Numbered from the stretch's first letter, positions 9,294-17,701 are shown. The stretch is DNA of 64,000 nt from Variovorax paradoxus (GCF_024734665.1 NZ_CP102931.1:3098001-3162000); one strand, 5' to 3'. Program-made: numbers and translations. The notes: generated by a model not told the origin, from the letters alone.

Positions 9294-10325
9294 TCACAGG
9301 CCCAGCAGACGCTCGGCGTTGCCGTGGGCAATGAGGGCCTTGTCCGCGTCGCTGACAGGCAGGCGCTCGATGAAGGCTCGCGCGCCGTCCAGGCTTTGAT
9401 ACGGATAGTCGATGGAATAAAGAATGCGCTCGGCACCCATCAGCGCATGAATGAACTGGAAGTGCGGCAGCGTGAGCATGCCGCTGGGCGAGACGTACAC
9501 ATGCTCGCGGTAGGTCTGCACGATGGGACGCCTGAGGCTCGAGGCTTCCTGAGGAATGGAGTCTTCCAGCCGTTGAAGGAAGAACGGCACCATCTCGCCC
9601 CAATGGCCGCTGATGACCTGCAGCCCGGGGTGCCGGTCGAAGGCGCCTGCGAGCAGCATGCGCAAGACCTGGATGCCCGACTCGTTGTGCCAGCCCCAGG
9701 CGAACATGGCCAGGCGCGCGCTGAGCTCGCGCTCGAGGCCGCCGTAATACGGCGCCTGCACGGCCGGCAGCGGCAGGCCGGGGTGCACGTACAGCGGCAC
9801 CTTCAATTCGCTGAAGGCCGCAAGGATCGGCTCGTAGCGCGCATCGTCCAGGAAGGTGTCTCCGGGGCGGCCGTTGATGAGCGCGCCCTTGAGTCCGAGC
9901 TCTTTCACCGCCCGCTCCAGTTCGCGCGCAGCTGCCTCGGGTGCCTGCCAAGGCAGCGTGGCAAAGCCCGCGAAGCGCGTGGGATGCGCCCGCGCCGTTT
10001 CGGCCAGCTTGTCGTTGGCAGCGCGGTTCAGCGCGATGGCCTCCGCTGCGGGCAGCAACTGCGGGAACCCGCCATAGGAGAGCACCTGCATGTCGATGCC
10101 GGCGGCATCCATGTCGGCCAGGCGCGCAGGCCCCATCTCCAGCCCCTTGCGAGCGGACTCGCTGGGCGCAATGACATGCGGGCGGCTCGGGTCGACCACG
10201 TTCTGGCCGTCCACCACGCGGCTGCCCCAGTCGCCAAAGTAAGGCGCCTCGGCGCGCACCAGCGCCTGGGTGGCGCCACCGATGGCACGGTCAAGCACGT
10301 GCTCTTCGACACAGATCAGTTTCAC
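9294..10325 (-). CDS. Amidohydrolase-2 family protein (ACMSD / gamma-resorcylate decarboxylase-like)
   Basis: The 343-residue TIM-barrel protein belongs to the amidohydrolase-2 (PF04909) family. Visible landmarks are CVEEHV at the start, where the usual first metal motif is reduced to [11 protein letters not shown] with a metal-site His in the middle, GHWGE, and the C-terminal YSIDYPY with the conserved Asp. This layout matches gamma-resorcylate and related non-oxidative decarboxylases. It sits 22 bp upstream of the SDR and 27 bp downstream of the DJ-1-like gene in one operon. A decarboxylase or hydrolase acting on an aromatic acid is a reasonable guess; the substrate is not shown. Confidence 0.85.
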   Translation of the reverse strand: MKLICVEEHVLDRAIGGATQALVRAEAPYFGDWGSRVVDGQNVVDPSRPHVIAPSESARKGLEMGPARLADMDAAGIDMQVLSYGGFPQLLPAAEAIALNRAANDKLAETARAHPTRFAGFATLPWQAPEAAARELERAVKELGLKGALINGRPGDTFLDDARYEPILAAFSELKVPLYVHPGLPLPAVQAPYYGGLERELSARLAMFAWGWHNESGIQVLRMLLAGAFDRHPGLQVISGHWGEMVPFFLQRLEDSIPQEASSLRRPIVQTYREHVYVSPSGMLTLPHFQFIHALMGAERILYSIDYPYQSLDGARAFIERLPVSDADKALIAHGNAERLLGL

Positions 10326-10352
10326 GCGATCCCCTTGAAAGCTTCAGCGGCC

Positions 10353-11048
10353 TTATGCCAACAGCGCGTCGCGCAGCGCGATGCCCAGGCTCGCGGCGGA
10401 CTGCGGGTTCTGGCCGGTGATGAGCCGTCCGTCGACGACCACGTTGTCGGCCCAGTTGGCGGCGTTCTGATGCTGCGCGCCGCGTTCGTTGAGCGTGGAC
10501 GCGAGCAGGAAAGGCACGACGTTGGTGGATTCCACCTCCTCTTCCTCGCCGTTGGTGAAAGCAGCAACCCGCTTGCCAGCCACCAGCAGGCTGCCGTCGG
10601 CGCGGCGCGCGTTGACCAGGGCCGCCGGGCCGTGGCACACGGCCGAGACGATGCCACCGGCCGCATCGATCTCGCGGATGGCCTTCTGCGCGGCCGCGTT
10701 GTCGGGGAAGTCCCACATCGTGCCGTGGCCGCCCGCAAAGAAGATGGCCGAGTAGCGCGACGGGTCCACGTCGTCGATGCACAGCGTGTGGGAGATCGCA
10801 TGGCGGAAATCGGCATCGGCCCAGTAGCGGGCGATGACCGGGTCTTTCATGTCCTCCAGCCCATCCAGCGGCGCATCGCCACCCAGGATGGAGGCGAACT
10901 CCACCTGGATGCCGGCTGCCTGCAGCTTTTCCAGCGGATGGGTGACTTCGGCCAGGTTGTAGCCGGTGGGAATGCCCGTTGCGCCCTTCACAGCATTGCT
11001 GCTGACGACGAAGAGGATGGGCTTGAGTTCGGAGGCTTGCTTGGTCAT
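10353..11048 (-). CDS. DJ-1/PfpI-type protein (Hsp31/glyoxalase III-like)
   Basis: A 231-residue type-1 glutamine-amidotransferase-like protein of the DJ-1/PfpI superfamily. The nucleophile elbow is AVCHGPAAL with C138 and H139, and GYNLAEVTHP near residue 34 supplies the usual Glu. The GGHGTMWDFPDN stretch fits the class I Hsp31-like group, whose members act as glyoxalase III or deglycase-type chaperones. It lies in the 11376-8531 operon, with 28 and 27 bp to its neighbours. A role in detoxifying reactive aldehydes made by the nearby dehydrogenases is inference. Confidence 0.88.
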   Translation of the reverse strand: MTKQASELKPILFVVSSNAVKGATGIPTGYNLAEVTHPLEKLQAAGIQVEFASILGGDAPLDGLEDMKDPVIARYWADADFRHAISHTLCIDDVDPSRYSAIFFAGGHGTMWDFPDNAAAQKAIREIDAAGGIVSAVCHGPAALVNARRADGSLLVAGKRVAAFTNGEEEEVESTNVVPFLLASTLNERGAQHQNAANWADNVVVDGRLITGQNPQSAASLGIALRDALLA

Positions 11049-11076
11049 GGTCGTAGGTTCCTGTGTTCGACGCGCC

Positions 11077-11376
11077 TCAGGCGTTGCCGGGGGCGAAAAG
11101 CGATTCCCAGTTCAGGAAGGGGCCCAGCGGGATGACATCCCAATCGAGGAGGCCGGCCTTGGCCAACGGAAATTCGCGCAGCGTCTTCAGAGCGACCTCG
11201 GCCGATTCGCACTCGGCAATGATGGCCACGCCGGGGCGGTCCTGGCGGAAGTAGATGTCGCGCACGACACCGCCCTTGTAGAGCTGCCAGGCGTGGCGGG
11301 CTTCATCCTGCATGTGCGGCTGGTACTTTTCCAGGGTGGCACCGGGCGCGGGGATATCGAGGCAAAGAAATTTCAT
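11077..11376 (-). CDS. Small ferredoxin-fold protein (muconolactone-isomerase/YciI-like)
   Basis: This 99-residue protein is the first gene of the minus-strand operon and has AAGGAG upstream of its ATG. Its MKFLCLDIPAPG start, the central VRDIYFRQDRPGVAIIAE strand pair and the LDWDVIPLGPF end resemble small dimeric alpha+beta barrel proteins of the muconolactone delta-isomerase type. No catalytic residue can be assigned with confidence. It could be an accessory isomerase for the amidohydrolase/SDR route. Confidence 0.7.
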   Translation of the reverse strand: MKFLCLDIPAPGATLEKYQPHMQDEARHAWQLYKGGVVRDIYFRQDRPGVAIIAECESAEVALKTLREFPLAKAGLLDWDVIPLGPFLNWESLFAPGNA

Positions 11377-11388
11377 GAAGAGGCTCCT

Positions 11389-11625
11389 TGGTGAAAACGC
11401 ATCAAGCGGGTTGAAGTCAGCGAACGGTCCGGGTCTTGCGGTGCCCCAGAGGGGCGGCAGTTCCTGCGCCGCGGCGGGAGAAGAACGGTCAGAGGAAGAG
11501 AGTTATCCGGTGGGCTTTGTCGCCCAGGATTCTCGTTTTTCTCTTAAAAACGATGTTAAGGTAGAAAAATACGATCCAATGTAGAAAAACATTCCCCTGC
11601 GGGACTGCTCAGATTCGCCAATGGG
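11389..11625. pseudogene. Collapsed copy of a flavodoxin-LysR divergent locus
   Basis: Two ends of another locus survive here. At 11389-11430 the bases resemble the 3' end of the flavodoxin-like gene at 29448-30017 (same GGGTTGAA and GCGAACGGTC blocks). At 11556-11625 the bases match the promoter and first codons of the LysR gene at 13560, but the start codon reads CTG. The coding middles are missing. The whole gap 11377-11667 shows no intact gene. Confidence 0.5.
11556..11597 (+). promoter_or_regulatory. TAGAA-type promoter block, copy 1
   Basis: The string TAAGGTAGAAAAATACGATC continues to CAATGTAGAA, giving two TAGAA elements 20 bp apart. It is almost identical to copies at 13521 and 30135. 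Here it lies about 180 bp upstream of the minus-strand operon starting at 11376 and next to a dead LysR start. Confidence 0.6.
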
Positions 11626-11667
11626 TCCCCACGCAGCTCCGGCTAAATTTGAGAGGCCCCGACCGCG

Positions 11668-12363
11668 CTAGGTGTTGTCGCGCTGGTGGCAGGGAAGCCC
11701 GTCTCGCCATTCCTTGACGAGCTGCCGCCGCGCACGCGGATAGCGTTCGTCCAGGAAATCGACCGTCACGATGCGGTCCGTGCGAATACGGCAGAAGTCG
11801 CCGCTCTCCTCGCACCACGCGGCAATCAACCGCTGCGATTCGACGAAGCCGAGCATGATCGGCCAGAGGGTCAACTGCGAAACGGCCCCGCTGTCGTCCG
11901 CGTATCCGATGTGCATCTTTCGCTGCTCGCGCATGGCCCGCCGCACCTGCGCCAGATCGAAGACCGAGGCTTCTTTTCTCTTGCGAAAGATGTAGAGCGC
12001 GTTGTCGTCCAGCTCCGCCCTCATCTCGGCCGGAAGCACGCCATTGATTTTTGCGAGCGCGTTCTGCACGGCAAGTGCCAGGGCTTCGTCGGCGTGGCGG
12101 CTGACCCACTGCGCACCGACCACGAGTGCCTGCACCTCTTCCTCGGTGAAAGACAGCGGCGGCAGCAAAAAGTCGGGCCGCAGGATGTAGCCGACGCCGG
12201 CCTCGCCCTCGATGTGCGCCCCGATGGACTGCAGCGTGGCGATGTCGCGGCGGATGGTCCGCAGCGACACGCCCGTCTCGCGCGCCAGCACTTCGCCGGA
12301 CACGGTTCCGCGATGCCGGCGAAGCACCTGCATGAGATCGAACAGGCGGTGGCTTCGCGACAT
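11668..12363 (-). CDS. YafY-type regulator (DeoR-like HTH plus WYL domain)
   Basis: A 231-residue transcription factor. Residues 1-55 form a DeoR-type winged helix (RLFDLMQVLRRHRG, then ETGVSLRTIRRDIATLQ). A linker around SFTEEEVQAL leads to a WYL domain in the second half, with the HIGYADDSGAVSQLTLWP and LIAAWCEESGDFCRIRTDRI stretches. WYL domains sense small ligands or nucleic acid. It ends an operon with the quinone oxidoreductase, separated by 1 bp, and probably regulates that unit. Confidence 0.9.
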   Translation of the reverse strand: MSRSHRLFDLMQVLRRHRGTVSGEVLARETGVSLRTIRRDIATLQSIGAHIEGEAGVGYILRPDFLLPPLSFTEEEVQALVVGAQWVSRHADEALALAVQNALAKINGVLPAEMRAELDDNALYIFRKRKEASVFDLAQVRRAMREQRKMHIGYADDSGAVSQLTLWPIMLGFVESQRLIAAWCEESGDFCRIRTDRIVTVDFLDERYPRARRQLVKEWRDGLPCHQRDNT

Positions 12364-12364
12364 G

Positions 12365-13297
12365 TCAGGCCATCGCCACGAGGCCCTTGCCGGCGAGCTT
12401 GCGGCCCGCTTCGAGCGCGGTGACGAGGTCGATCGCCTCGTTCAGGGGAACGATCTCGGCGATCGGCATCCGGAACCTGCCCTCCCCCGCGGCACGGGCA
12501 AGGCTGTCGAGAATGTCGGGCCGCGGCGTGCAGACGACCGGCTTGAGCCGCCGGTTGAAGACCGCACGGATGAACTTGCCCGGCGTGGGATCGAGGTCCA
12601 GGAACACGCCGTCCTCGCGCAGCAGGCCCAAGCCCTGGGCGGTCGTCATCGTGGCCGCCGTGTCGTAGACGACGTCGAAACGCTCGCGCAGCTTCGACAG
12701 GTCGGTGGTCCGATAGTCGAAGATGTTCTGCAGACCGAGGGCCCGCGCCCGCCCCATGGCTCCCGCGCTGCAGCTGCCCGAGACAATGGCCCCGTGCATT
12801 CGCGCAATCTGGACAGCCGCTTCGCCGACCGCGCCGGTGCAGCCGTTGATGAAGACGTGCTGGCCGGCCGTCAGCTTCGCCTTGTCGACCAGCCCGTTCC
12901 ACGCCGTGACGCCGGGGGTTCCAAGGCAAGCCGCATCCTCGAAGGAGATGTTGCCGGGCTTGATCGCCAAGGCGGTTTCGTTCGCGATCACGGCTTCGCC
13001 CAACGCGCCGCTTTCCTTGAAACGCGCAAGCCCGAACACCGCATCGCCAGGGACGAAGCGCGTGACGCCCGGCCCGACGGCGGTGACCGTGCCGGCGAAG
13101 TCGAACCCCATGGCGCGCGGGAACGCCTTGCCCGTGACGATCTTCATCTGGCCGTTGCGCAGCTTCCAGTCGATGGGGTTGATGGCTGCGAACTTGACCT
13201 TCACGGCCACCTGTCCTTGACCGGGCGCCGCCAGTTCGAACTCGTCGAGCCGCATCAACTCCGGACCGCCGTACATGTTGTATTGAATGCGCTTCAT
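12365..13297 (-). CDS. Zinc-free medium-chain quinone oxidoreductase
   Basis: A 310-residue MDR-family NADPH:quinone-type reductase. The N-terminal half has the INPIDWKLRNGQ signature of the QOR/tertiary-alcohol branch, with no structural-zinc cysteines. The cofactor fold contains GCTGAVGEAAVQIAR near residue 150. It lies 1 bp upstream of the WYL regulator, so both are one transcript. Its ATG overlaps the TGA of a 29-codon open frame that starts at 13383 with its own ribosome site. Two distinct regulatory blocks lie upstream at 13427-13449 and 13521-13558. Confidence 0.9.
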   Translation of the reverse strand: MKRIQYNMYGGPELMRLDEFELAAPGQGQVAVKVKFAAINPIDWKLRNGQMKIVTGKAFPRAMGFDFAGTVTAVGPGVTRFVPGDAVFGLARFKESGALGEAVIANETALAIKPGNISFEDAACLGTPGVTAWNGLVDKAKLTAGQHVFINGCTGAVGEAAVQIARMHGAIVSGSCSAGAMGRARALGLQNIFDYRTTDLSKLRERFDVVYDTAATMTTAQGLGLLREDGVFLDLDPTPGKFIRAVFNRRLKPVVCTPRPDILDSLARAAGEGRFRMPIAEIVPLNEAIDLVTALEAGRKLAGKGLVAMA

Positions 13298-13383
13298 GAC
13301 CGGTTGCTCCTCGCGAACGATTCAGCGAAGTCCCGGAGCACCGCGCACGCAATTTCCGGTGCGGCGCTGTTGGCTTGAGTCAC
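13294..13383 (-). CDS. Possible 29-residue leader peptide or gene remnant coupled to the quinone oxidoreductase
   Basis: A GTG start at 13383 follows ACAAGGAAAT, and the frame runs 29 codons to a TGA that overlaps the next ATG as ATGA. The predicted peptide begins MTQANSAAPEIACAV and is otherwise unremarkable. The good ribosome site and the 4-base overlap suggest real translation and coupling, but it could also be the stub of a deleted gene. No family is recognised. Confidence 0.35.
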   Translation of the reverse strand: MTQANSAAPEIACAVLRDFAESFARSNRS

Positions 13384-13426
13384 GATATTTCCTTGTGTTG
13401 CCTGAGAAATTTCAGTCTAGGCAGCG

Positions 13427-13449
13427 CTGGTGCCAGGTTTTGGCACCAG
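13427..13449. promoter_or_regulatory. Palindromic operator CTGGTGCCA-N5-TGGCACCAG
   Basis: Two perfect 9-bp arms flank a 5-bp centre. The core equals the dyad at 4468-4484. The site is about 130 bp upstream of the quinone oxidoreductase ATG and about 45 bp before the first base of the leader frame at 13383. A minus-strand -24/-12-like pattern (TGGCACCAGCGCTGC) starts within the right part, but the other copy does not keep it. Confidence 0.6.
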
Positions 13450-13520
13450 TCTTTTCGTGGCGCGCGCTCCAACCGATCCTTATTGCCCCGCATTCCCACA
13501 GGCGCTTTCGGCAGGCATAC

Positions 13521-13558
13521 TAAGTAGAAAAATACTATCCAATGTAGAAACGTATTCC
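13521..13558 (+). promoter_or_regulatory. TAGAA-type promoter block, copy 2
   Basis: TAAGTAGAAAAATACTATCC followed by AATGTAGAAACGTATTCCC ends just at the ATG of the LysR gene at 13560. It differs from copies 1 and 3 by one deleted G and one substitution in the core. AATAC and GTATT form a short dyad across the block. It probably contains the LysR promoter and autoregulatory site. Confidence 0.6.
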
Positions 13559-13559
13559 C

Positions 13560-14534
13560 ATGCCCAATGATCTGAATTCCCCAATGTATTTGGCCAAGGC
13601 GCCACCGGAACGCCAGGAGCGGCTCGACGGCGTGACCTTGTTCGTGGACGTCGTGCGCCTCGGAGGCTTCACCCGCGCCGCCGAGCACCTGAGCCTCACC
13701 CGCTCGGCCGTGGGCAAGGCGATCGCGCGGCTGGAAGCGCGCCTGGACGTGCGCCTGTTCCATCGCACCACGCGCGTGCAAAACCTCACCGAGGACGGCC
13801 AGATCTATTACGAGCACTGCCTGCGCGCGCTCGCGGAGCTGCAGGCAGCCGAGGCGCAGATGGAGTCCGGCCGGCACCAGGTGGCGGGCCGTTTGCGCGT
13901 CTCCATGCCGGTCTTGTTCGGCCGCCATTGCATCGCGCCGATCCTCCTGGAACTCGCACGCGAGCATCCATCGCTCGAATTGCTCCTGAGCTTCAGCGAC
14001 CGGCCTGTCGATGTGCTGGCCGAGGGCTTCGACCTCGCCGTTCGCAGCGGTTTCCTCGGCCATGACAGCGAAGGCCTGCGCGCGCGCAAGCTGGTGGTGC
14101 AGCGCAAGCGCGTGTGCGCCTCGCCGGCCTACCTGGCCGCGCACGGACGGCCGCAGAACACGGGCGAGCTGGCCTCGCACAGCGTCCTCATCTACCGGCG
14201 TGCCGACCGCATCAACACGTGGCAGTTGCCCGATGCGACGGGTCGCATCACAGAGATGCCGCTCACGTCGCGCCTGCAGCTCGACGACCTGGAGTCCATT
14301 GCAGACGCGGCGACGGCCGGCCTCGGCCTTGCGTGGTTGCCCGAATGGCTGGTGAAGGAGCGCCTGCGCACCGGGGCGCTGGTCAGCGTGCTGGACGACC
14401 AGCCCGGCGCCTCGATGGATTGCTATGCCCTCTGGCCCGCTGCGCCGCACATGCCGCTGCGCCTGCGGCTGGCGGTGGATGCGCTGGTGGAACAACTGCC
14501 CAAGGTATTGGGTGTGCCGGCCGAAGGCGGTTAG
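13560..14534 (+). CDS. LysR-family regulator (CrgA/DmlR-like)
   Basis: A 324-residue LysR protein with HTH at about residues 34-55 (GGFTRAAEHLSLTRSAVGKAI) and a full effector domain. The first ATG is kept because the residues LNSPMYLA that follow it are preserved in the dead copy at 30176. It is divergent from the leader/quinone oxidoreductase/WYL unit and shares the 262-bp gap with it. Only this one of three related loci keeps an intact LysR gene, so it may act on all three TAGAA-type blocks. Confidence 0.9.
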   Translation: MPNDLNSPMYLAKAPPERQERLDGVTLFVDVVRLGGFTRAAEHLSLTRSAVGKAIARLEARLDVRLFHRTTRVQNLTEDGQIYYEHCLRALAELQAAEAQMESGRHQVAGRLRVSMPVLFGRHCIAPILLELAREHPSLELLLSFSDRPVDVLAEGFDLAVRSGFLGHDSEGLRARKLVVQRKRVCASPAYLAAHGRPQNTGELASHSVLIYRRADRINTWQLPDATGRITEMPLTSRLQLDDLESIADAATAGLGLAWLPEWLVKERLRTGALVSVLDDQPGASMDCYALWPAAPHMPLRLRLAVDALVEQLPKVLGVPAEGG

Positions 14535-14588
14535 CGAGGCGCGTAGCTTCGGGCCGGACATGGAGGATCTCCTCGCACGATCGGCTCG

Positions 14589-15455
14589 CTACTTCTGCTC
14601 AACGAGGTCGTAGAGCGCATTGGCGAGCGGTGACCGAACGGAAGAGCGCGACCACACCATGCCGACTTCCCGTGACGGACACGGCGGGGGCAGCGGGCAT
14701 CGCTTGGTTCGGCCATCGGGCTTTCCAACGGCCGGCCAGTCCGGGAGGATGGAAACGCCGAAACCCTCGGCCACCAACTGCGCGATGTGCTCGATGCCAT
14801 CGAGTTCGAACCGCACCTTGGGTTTGATGCGCGGCTTCGCAGGTAGTCGTCGGCCATCCTGCCCGCAACCACCTTGCGGTCGTAGAGGATGAACGGCTCG
14901 CGCGCCGCGGTGAGCAACGGGTCCTGAACAGTCATCTCTTGCGGCGCAAGAAGAATCAGCGCCTCGCTCCTGAGCATGCGCCACTCGCAGGTCTTGGGCA
15001 TGGCCGAAGATGGGGTGAACCAGGATGGCCACATCCAGATTGCCGTCCACCACACGCTCGAGCAATTTCGATGACGTTCCGGGCTCGATGTAGATCTGGA
15101 CGGTCGGGTGCGCGCTCATCCAGCGCCGAAGCAGCGCAGGGACCATGCCCATCAACGCCGTGGGCGTCGCACCCAATCGCAACGGACCCGCCGGCAACCC
15201 GGTATCGGAAGCGGCCGAACGCAGTTCTCGCACGCCCCTCAAGACTTCTCGTGCCTGGTCGACGAGGCGCGCGCCGACCACCGTGGGTTTGACCGTTCGC
15301 CCGACGCGGGTCAGGAGCTGGCAGCCGATGTCCGCCTCGAGAGAGCGCATCTGCTGCGTCACCGTGGTTGCCGGCAAATCCAATCGGCGAGAGGCATCGG
15401 CCACGGAGCCGCAGTCGACCACGGCCACGAAGCTCTGCAGGAAGCGTGTATCCAT
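14589..15455 (-). CDS. LysR-family regulator with two compensating frameshifts
   Basis: The frame is open for 288 residues and both ends are normal LysR: an HTH near residues 15-40 (CGSVADASRRLDLPATTVT) and a C-terminal effector part (FELDGIEHIAQLVAEGFGVS). The middle, residues about 155-210, reads as unrelated Arg/Gly/His-rich sequence. Another frame over 14828-14993 gives normal LysR residues there (ALILLAPQEM, REPFILYDRK). A shift out and a shift back therefore scramble about 55 residues without creating a stop. The protein is probably impaired, unless these are sequencing errors. It is divergent from the operon at 15562. Confidence 0.75.
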   Translation of the reverse strand: MDTRFLQSFVAVVDCGSVADASRRLDLPATTVTQQMRSLEADIGCQLLTRVGRTVKPTVVGARLVDQAREVLRGVRELRSAASDTGLPAGPLRLGATPTALMGMVPALLRRWMSAHPTVQIYIEPGTSSKLLERVVDGNLDVAILVHPIFGHAQDLRVAHAQERGADSSCAARDDCSGPVAHRGARAVHPLRPQGGCGQDGRRLPAKPRIKPKVRFELDGIEHIAQLVAEGFGVSILPDWPAVGKPDGRTKRCPLPPPCPSREVGMVWSRSSVRSPLANALYDLVEQK

Positions 15456-15500
15456 TCGACGGATTTTGCGTCATCTGAACCATAGGAAGACACCTTTCTT

Positions 15501-15515
15501 GAGCAGTCATTGCTC
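15501..15515. promoter_or_regulatory. Dyad GAGCA-N5-TGCTC in the LysR/operon intergenic region
   Basis: A perfect 5-bp dyad lies midway in the 106-bp gap between the divergent LysR gene (15455) and the enolase-superfamily gene (15562). Its position fits a LysR recognition site. The arms are short, so chance cannot be excluded. Confidence 0.35.
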
Positions 15516-15561
15516 GGCAAAGTTGCGCCCATCAATCCCGATACCCTCCCAAGGAGTCCAA

Positions 15562-16689
15562 ATGCCCATCATCCAATCCATCGAAGTCTGTGTTGCGCGA
15601 GTACCGCTGGAAAAAGTCACTTACCTCTCGAACCGCACGGTGGTCGACCGCCACTACGGCCTGGTCAAGATCCGCAGCGCCGACGGCGTCGAAGGCATCG
15701 GCTTCTGCTATGTCGGCAACGCAGCCGGCGAGCTCTTCCGCGTCGCCGTCGAGCAACTGCTGGCGCCTGTGCTGATCGGGCGCGATTCGCTGGCCGTCGA
15801 GGGGTTGTGGAAAGACATGTACCAGGAGGCGCTCTTGCAGGGCCGCATGGGCACCGTCATGCGCGCCCTGAGCGCACTGGACATTGCGCTGTGGGACCTC
15901 AACGCGCGGACTGCCAAGCTGCCGCTTCACAAGTACCTCGGGGCCGTGGAACTGGAGACTGTCGCGGCCTACGCGAGCGGCGGCTACTACGTGGACGGCA
16001 AGACGGCCGAGCACGTCGGCGAAGAAATGGCCGGCTACGTCGAGCTGGGCTTCAAGGCAGTCAAGATGAAGACCGGCCGCTGGAGCCCTCAAGGCGAAGA
16101 GTCACGCGTCAAGGCCGCCCGCGAAGCCATCGGACCGGACGTCGAGCTGATGCTCGACTGCAACAACGGCTGGATCGATACGGTGCAGGCAATGCAGTAC
16201 CTGCGCCGCATCGAGCAATACGACCCGTACTTCATCGAGGAGCCGTTCGGCCCCGACGATGTCGAAAGCCACGCGCGCCTCGCCAAGCTGACCCGCATTC
16301 CGGTGGCGACTGCGGAAATCGGCTACGGCCGTTGGTACCACAAGCACCTCCTGGACATGGGTGCCGCGGCAATTCTGCAAACCGATGCTGCCGTGTGCGG
16401 AGGCATCACGGAGTGGAAGCGCATCGCCGCCATGGCTGCCGGCTACGGCATCCAGATGTGCCCCCATTGGTTCCACGACGTGCACGCCCCCTTGGTGGCG
16501 TCCACGCCCAACGCACGCTACGTCGAGTTCTTCTGGGACGACCAGGTGCTCAACTTCCGCCGCCTGTTGGACCGCCAGCTGGAACAGACCAAGGGTCGCG
16601 TCGTTCTGCACCAGACGCCCGGCCTGGGCTTCAACTTCGACGAGGCGCAGGTCTCGAAATTCGGCCGTTGGACCCAGGTCGGCACCTGA
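15562..16689 (+). CDS. Mandelate racemase/muconate lactonizing enzyme family protein
   Basis: A 375-residue enolase-superfamily enzyme; AAGGAG precedes the ATG at 15562. The catalytic Lys-x-Lys is K168/K170 (VKMKTG). Metal ligands appear as D199 (LDCNNG), E226 (FIEEPF) and E252 (TAEIGYG), and a His-rich CPHWFHDVH lies near residue 306. Such enzymes take a proton from the alpha-carbon of a carboxylate and then racemise, dehydrate or cycloisomerise it. It is the first gene of a plus-strand operon with two solute receptors and a lactonase-like protein, suggesting sugar-acid or lactone catabolism. The exact reaction is not resolved. Confidence 0.9.
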   Translation: MPIIQSIEVCVARVPLEKVTYLSNRTVVDRHYGLVKIRSADGVEGIGFCYVGNAAGELFRVAVEQLLAPVLIGRDSLAVEGLWKDMYQEALLQGRMGTVMRALSALDIALWDLNARTAKLPLHKYLGAVELETVAAYASGGYYVDGKTAEHVGEEMAGYVELGFKAVKMKTGRWSPQGEESRVKAAREAIGPDVELMLDCNNGWIDTVQAMQYLRRIEQYDPYFIEEPFGPDDVESHARLAKLTRIPVATAEIGYGRWYHKHLLDMGAAAILQTDAAVCGGITEWKRIAAMAAGYGIQMCPHWFHDVHAPLVASTPNARYVEFFWDDQVLNFRRLLDRQLEQTKGRVVLHQTPGLGFNFDEAQVSKFGRWTQVGT

Positions 16690-16726
16690 GCCGTCGGAGG
16701 GGATGAACACAACAAGGAGACACCCA

Positions 16727-17701
16727 ATGCACCGAAGACACTTCCTTTCAACGGCCGCCGCCGCGGGAGCGCTTTGCGCGCACCCGGCATTCGCCCAAGG
16801 CAAGCTGCCGGCCGGACCCGTGCGAATTCTCGTGGGCTTCTCCGCGGGAGGCGGCACGGACATCCTGGCGCGCATCGTCGCGAACAAGCTCAATGTCCTG
16901 TGGGGCATCCCGGTCATCGTCGAGAACAAGGCGGGCGCCGCGGGTCTTATCGCAGCGGCCGAGGCGGCAAAGGCGGCTCCCGACGGGAACACGCTCATGA
17001 TGGGCCACATCAACGCTTTGGGCATCGCGCCTGCGCTCTACCCCAAGCTCGGTTTCTCGCCGGACAAGGACTTCGCGGCGATCGCGCTGGTGGGACAGAC
17101 GCCGCAGGTGTTGGTCGCGAGTCCCAAGTCGGCAGCAACGCTGCCTGCGTTGCTCGAGCAGCTCAAGAAGAAGCCCGGGGAGGTGAGCTTCGGCTCGTCG
17201 GGCACGGGCTCGGCGCAACACCTGGCATTGGCCTTGTTCGAGCAGTCGGCGAGTGTCTCTGCGCTGCACGTTCCTTACAGAGGGGCCGCCAACGTGATGA
17301 CGGACCTGGTCGGAAGCCAGATCGACTACGCGTTCGAAGGCATGACCACCGCATCACCGTTCATCAAAGGCGGAAAAATCAAGGCCATAGCGCAGACCGG
17401 CTTGAAGCGGGCGAAGGCCTTCGCCGATGTCCCCACGGTTGCCGAACAAGGCTATCCGGGTTTCAACGCCAGCATCTGGTTCGGCCTCGTCGGGCCCGCC
17501 AGGATACCGGCGGACGTGGTGGCGCGCATCAACAACGACGTCAACCAGGTGCTGAAGATGCCGGATGTCGTGAGCAGGCTGGAAGAGTTCGGCGCCGAAG
17601 ATGGCGGCGGCACGCCGCAACGCTTCGACGCCTTCATGCGTGACGAGCGCGCCAAGTGGGCCAGGCTCGTTCAGGCGCGCGGTATCAAGGTCGACGCCTG
17701 A
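16727..17701 (+). CDS. Bug/TctC-type tripartite tricarboxylate receptor
   Basis: A 324-residue periplasmic binding protein. The leader MHRRHFLSTAAAAGALC ends near AFAQ; AAGGAGA is 7 bp before the ATG. Landmarks of the Bug family are PVRILVGFSAGGGTDILARI, the VIVENKAGAAG loop and the HVPYRGAANVMTDLVG stretch. Bug proteins bind carboxylates and usually work with TctAB permeases encoded elsewhere, or act in sensing. It is the second gene of the operon, 37 bp after the enolase-superfamily gene. Confidence 0.93.
   Translation: MHRRHFLSTAAAAGALCAHPAFAQGKLPAGPVRILVGFSAGGGTDILARIVANKLNVLWGIPVIVENKAGAAGLIAAAEAAKAAPDGNTLMMGHINALGIAPALYPKLGFSPDKDFAAIALVGQTPQVLVASPKSAATLPALLEQLKKKPGEVSFGSSGTGSAQHLALALFEQSASVSALHVPYRGAANVMTDLVGSQIDYAFEGMTTASPFIKGGKIKAIAQTGLKRAKAFADVPTVAEQGYPGFNASIWFGLVGPARIPADVVARINNDVNQVLKMPDVVSRLEEFGAEDGGGTPQRFDAFMRDERAKWARLVQARGIKVDA

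Noticed and set aside
13427..13449. Sigma-54 (-24/-12) promoter reading of TGGCACCAGCGCTGC
   Set aside because: Spacing fits, but the second copy of the same dyad at 4468 has no GC at the -12 position, so the dyad is the conserved feature.
13380..14561. 393-codon minus-strand open frame opposite the LysR gene at 13560
   Set aside because: Gln/Arg/His-rich shadow of a clear LysR gene, crossing its promoter.
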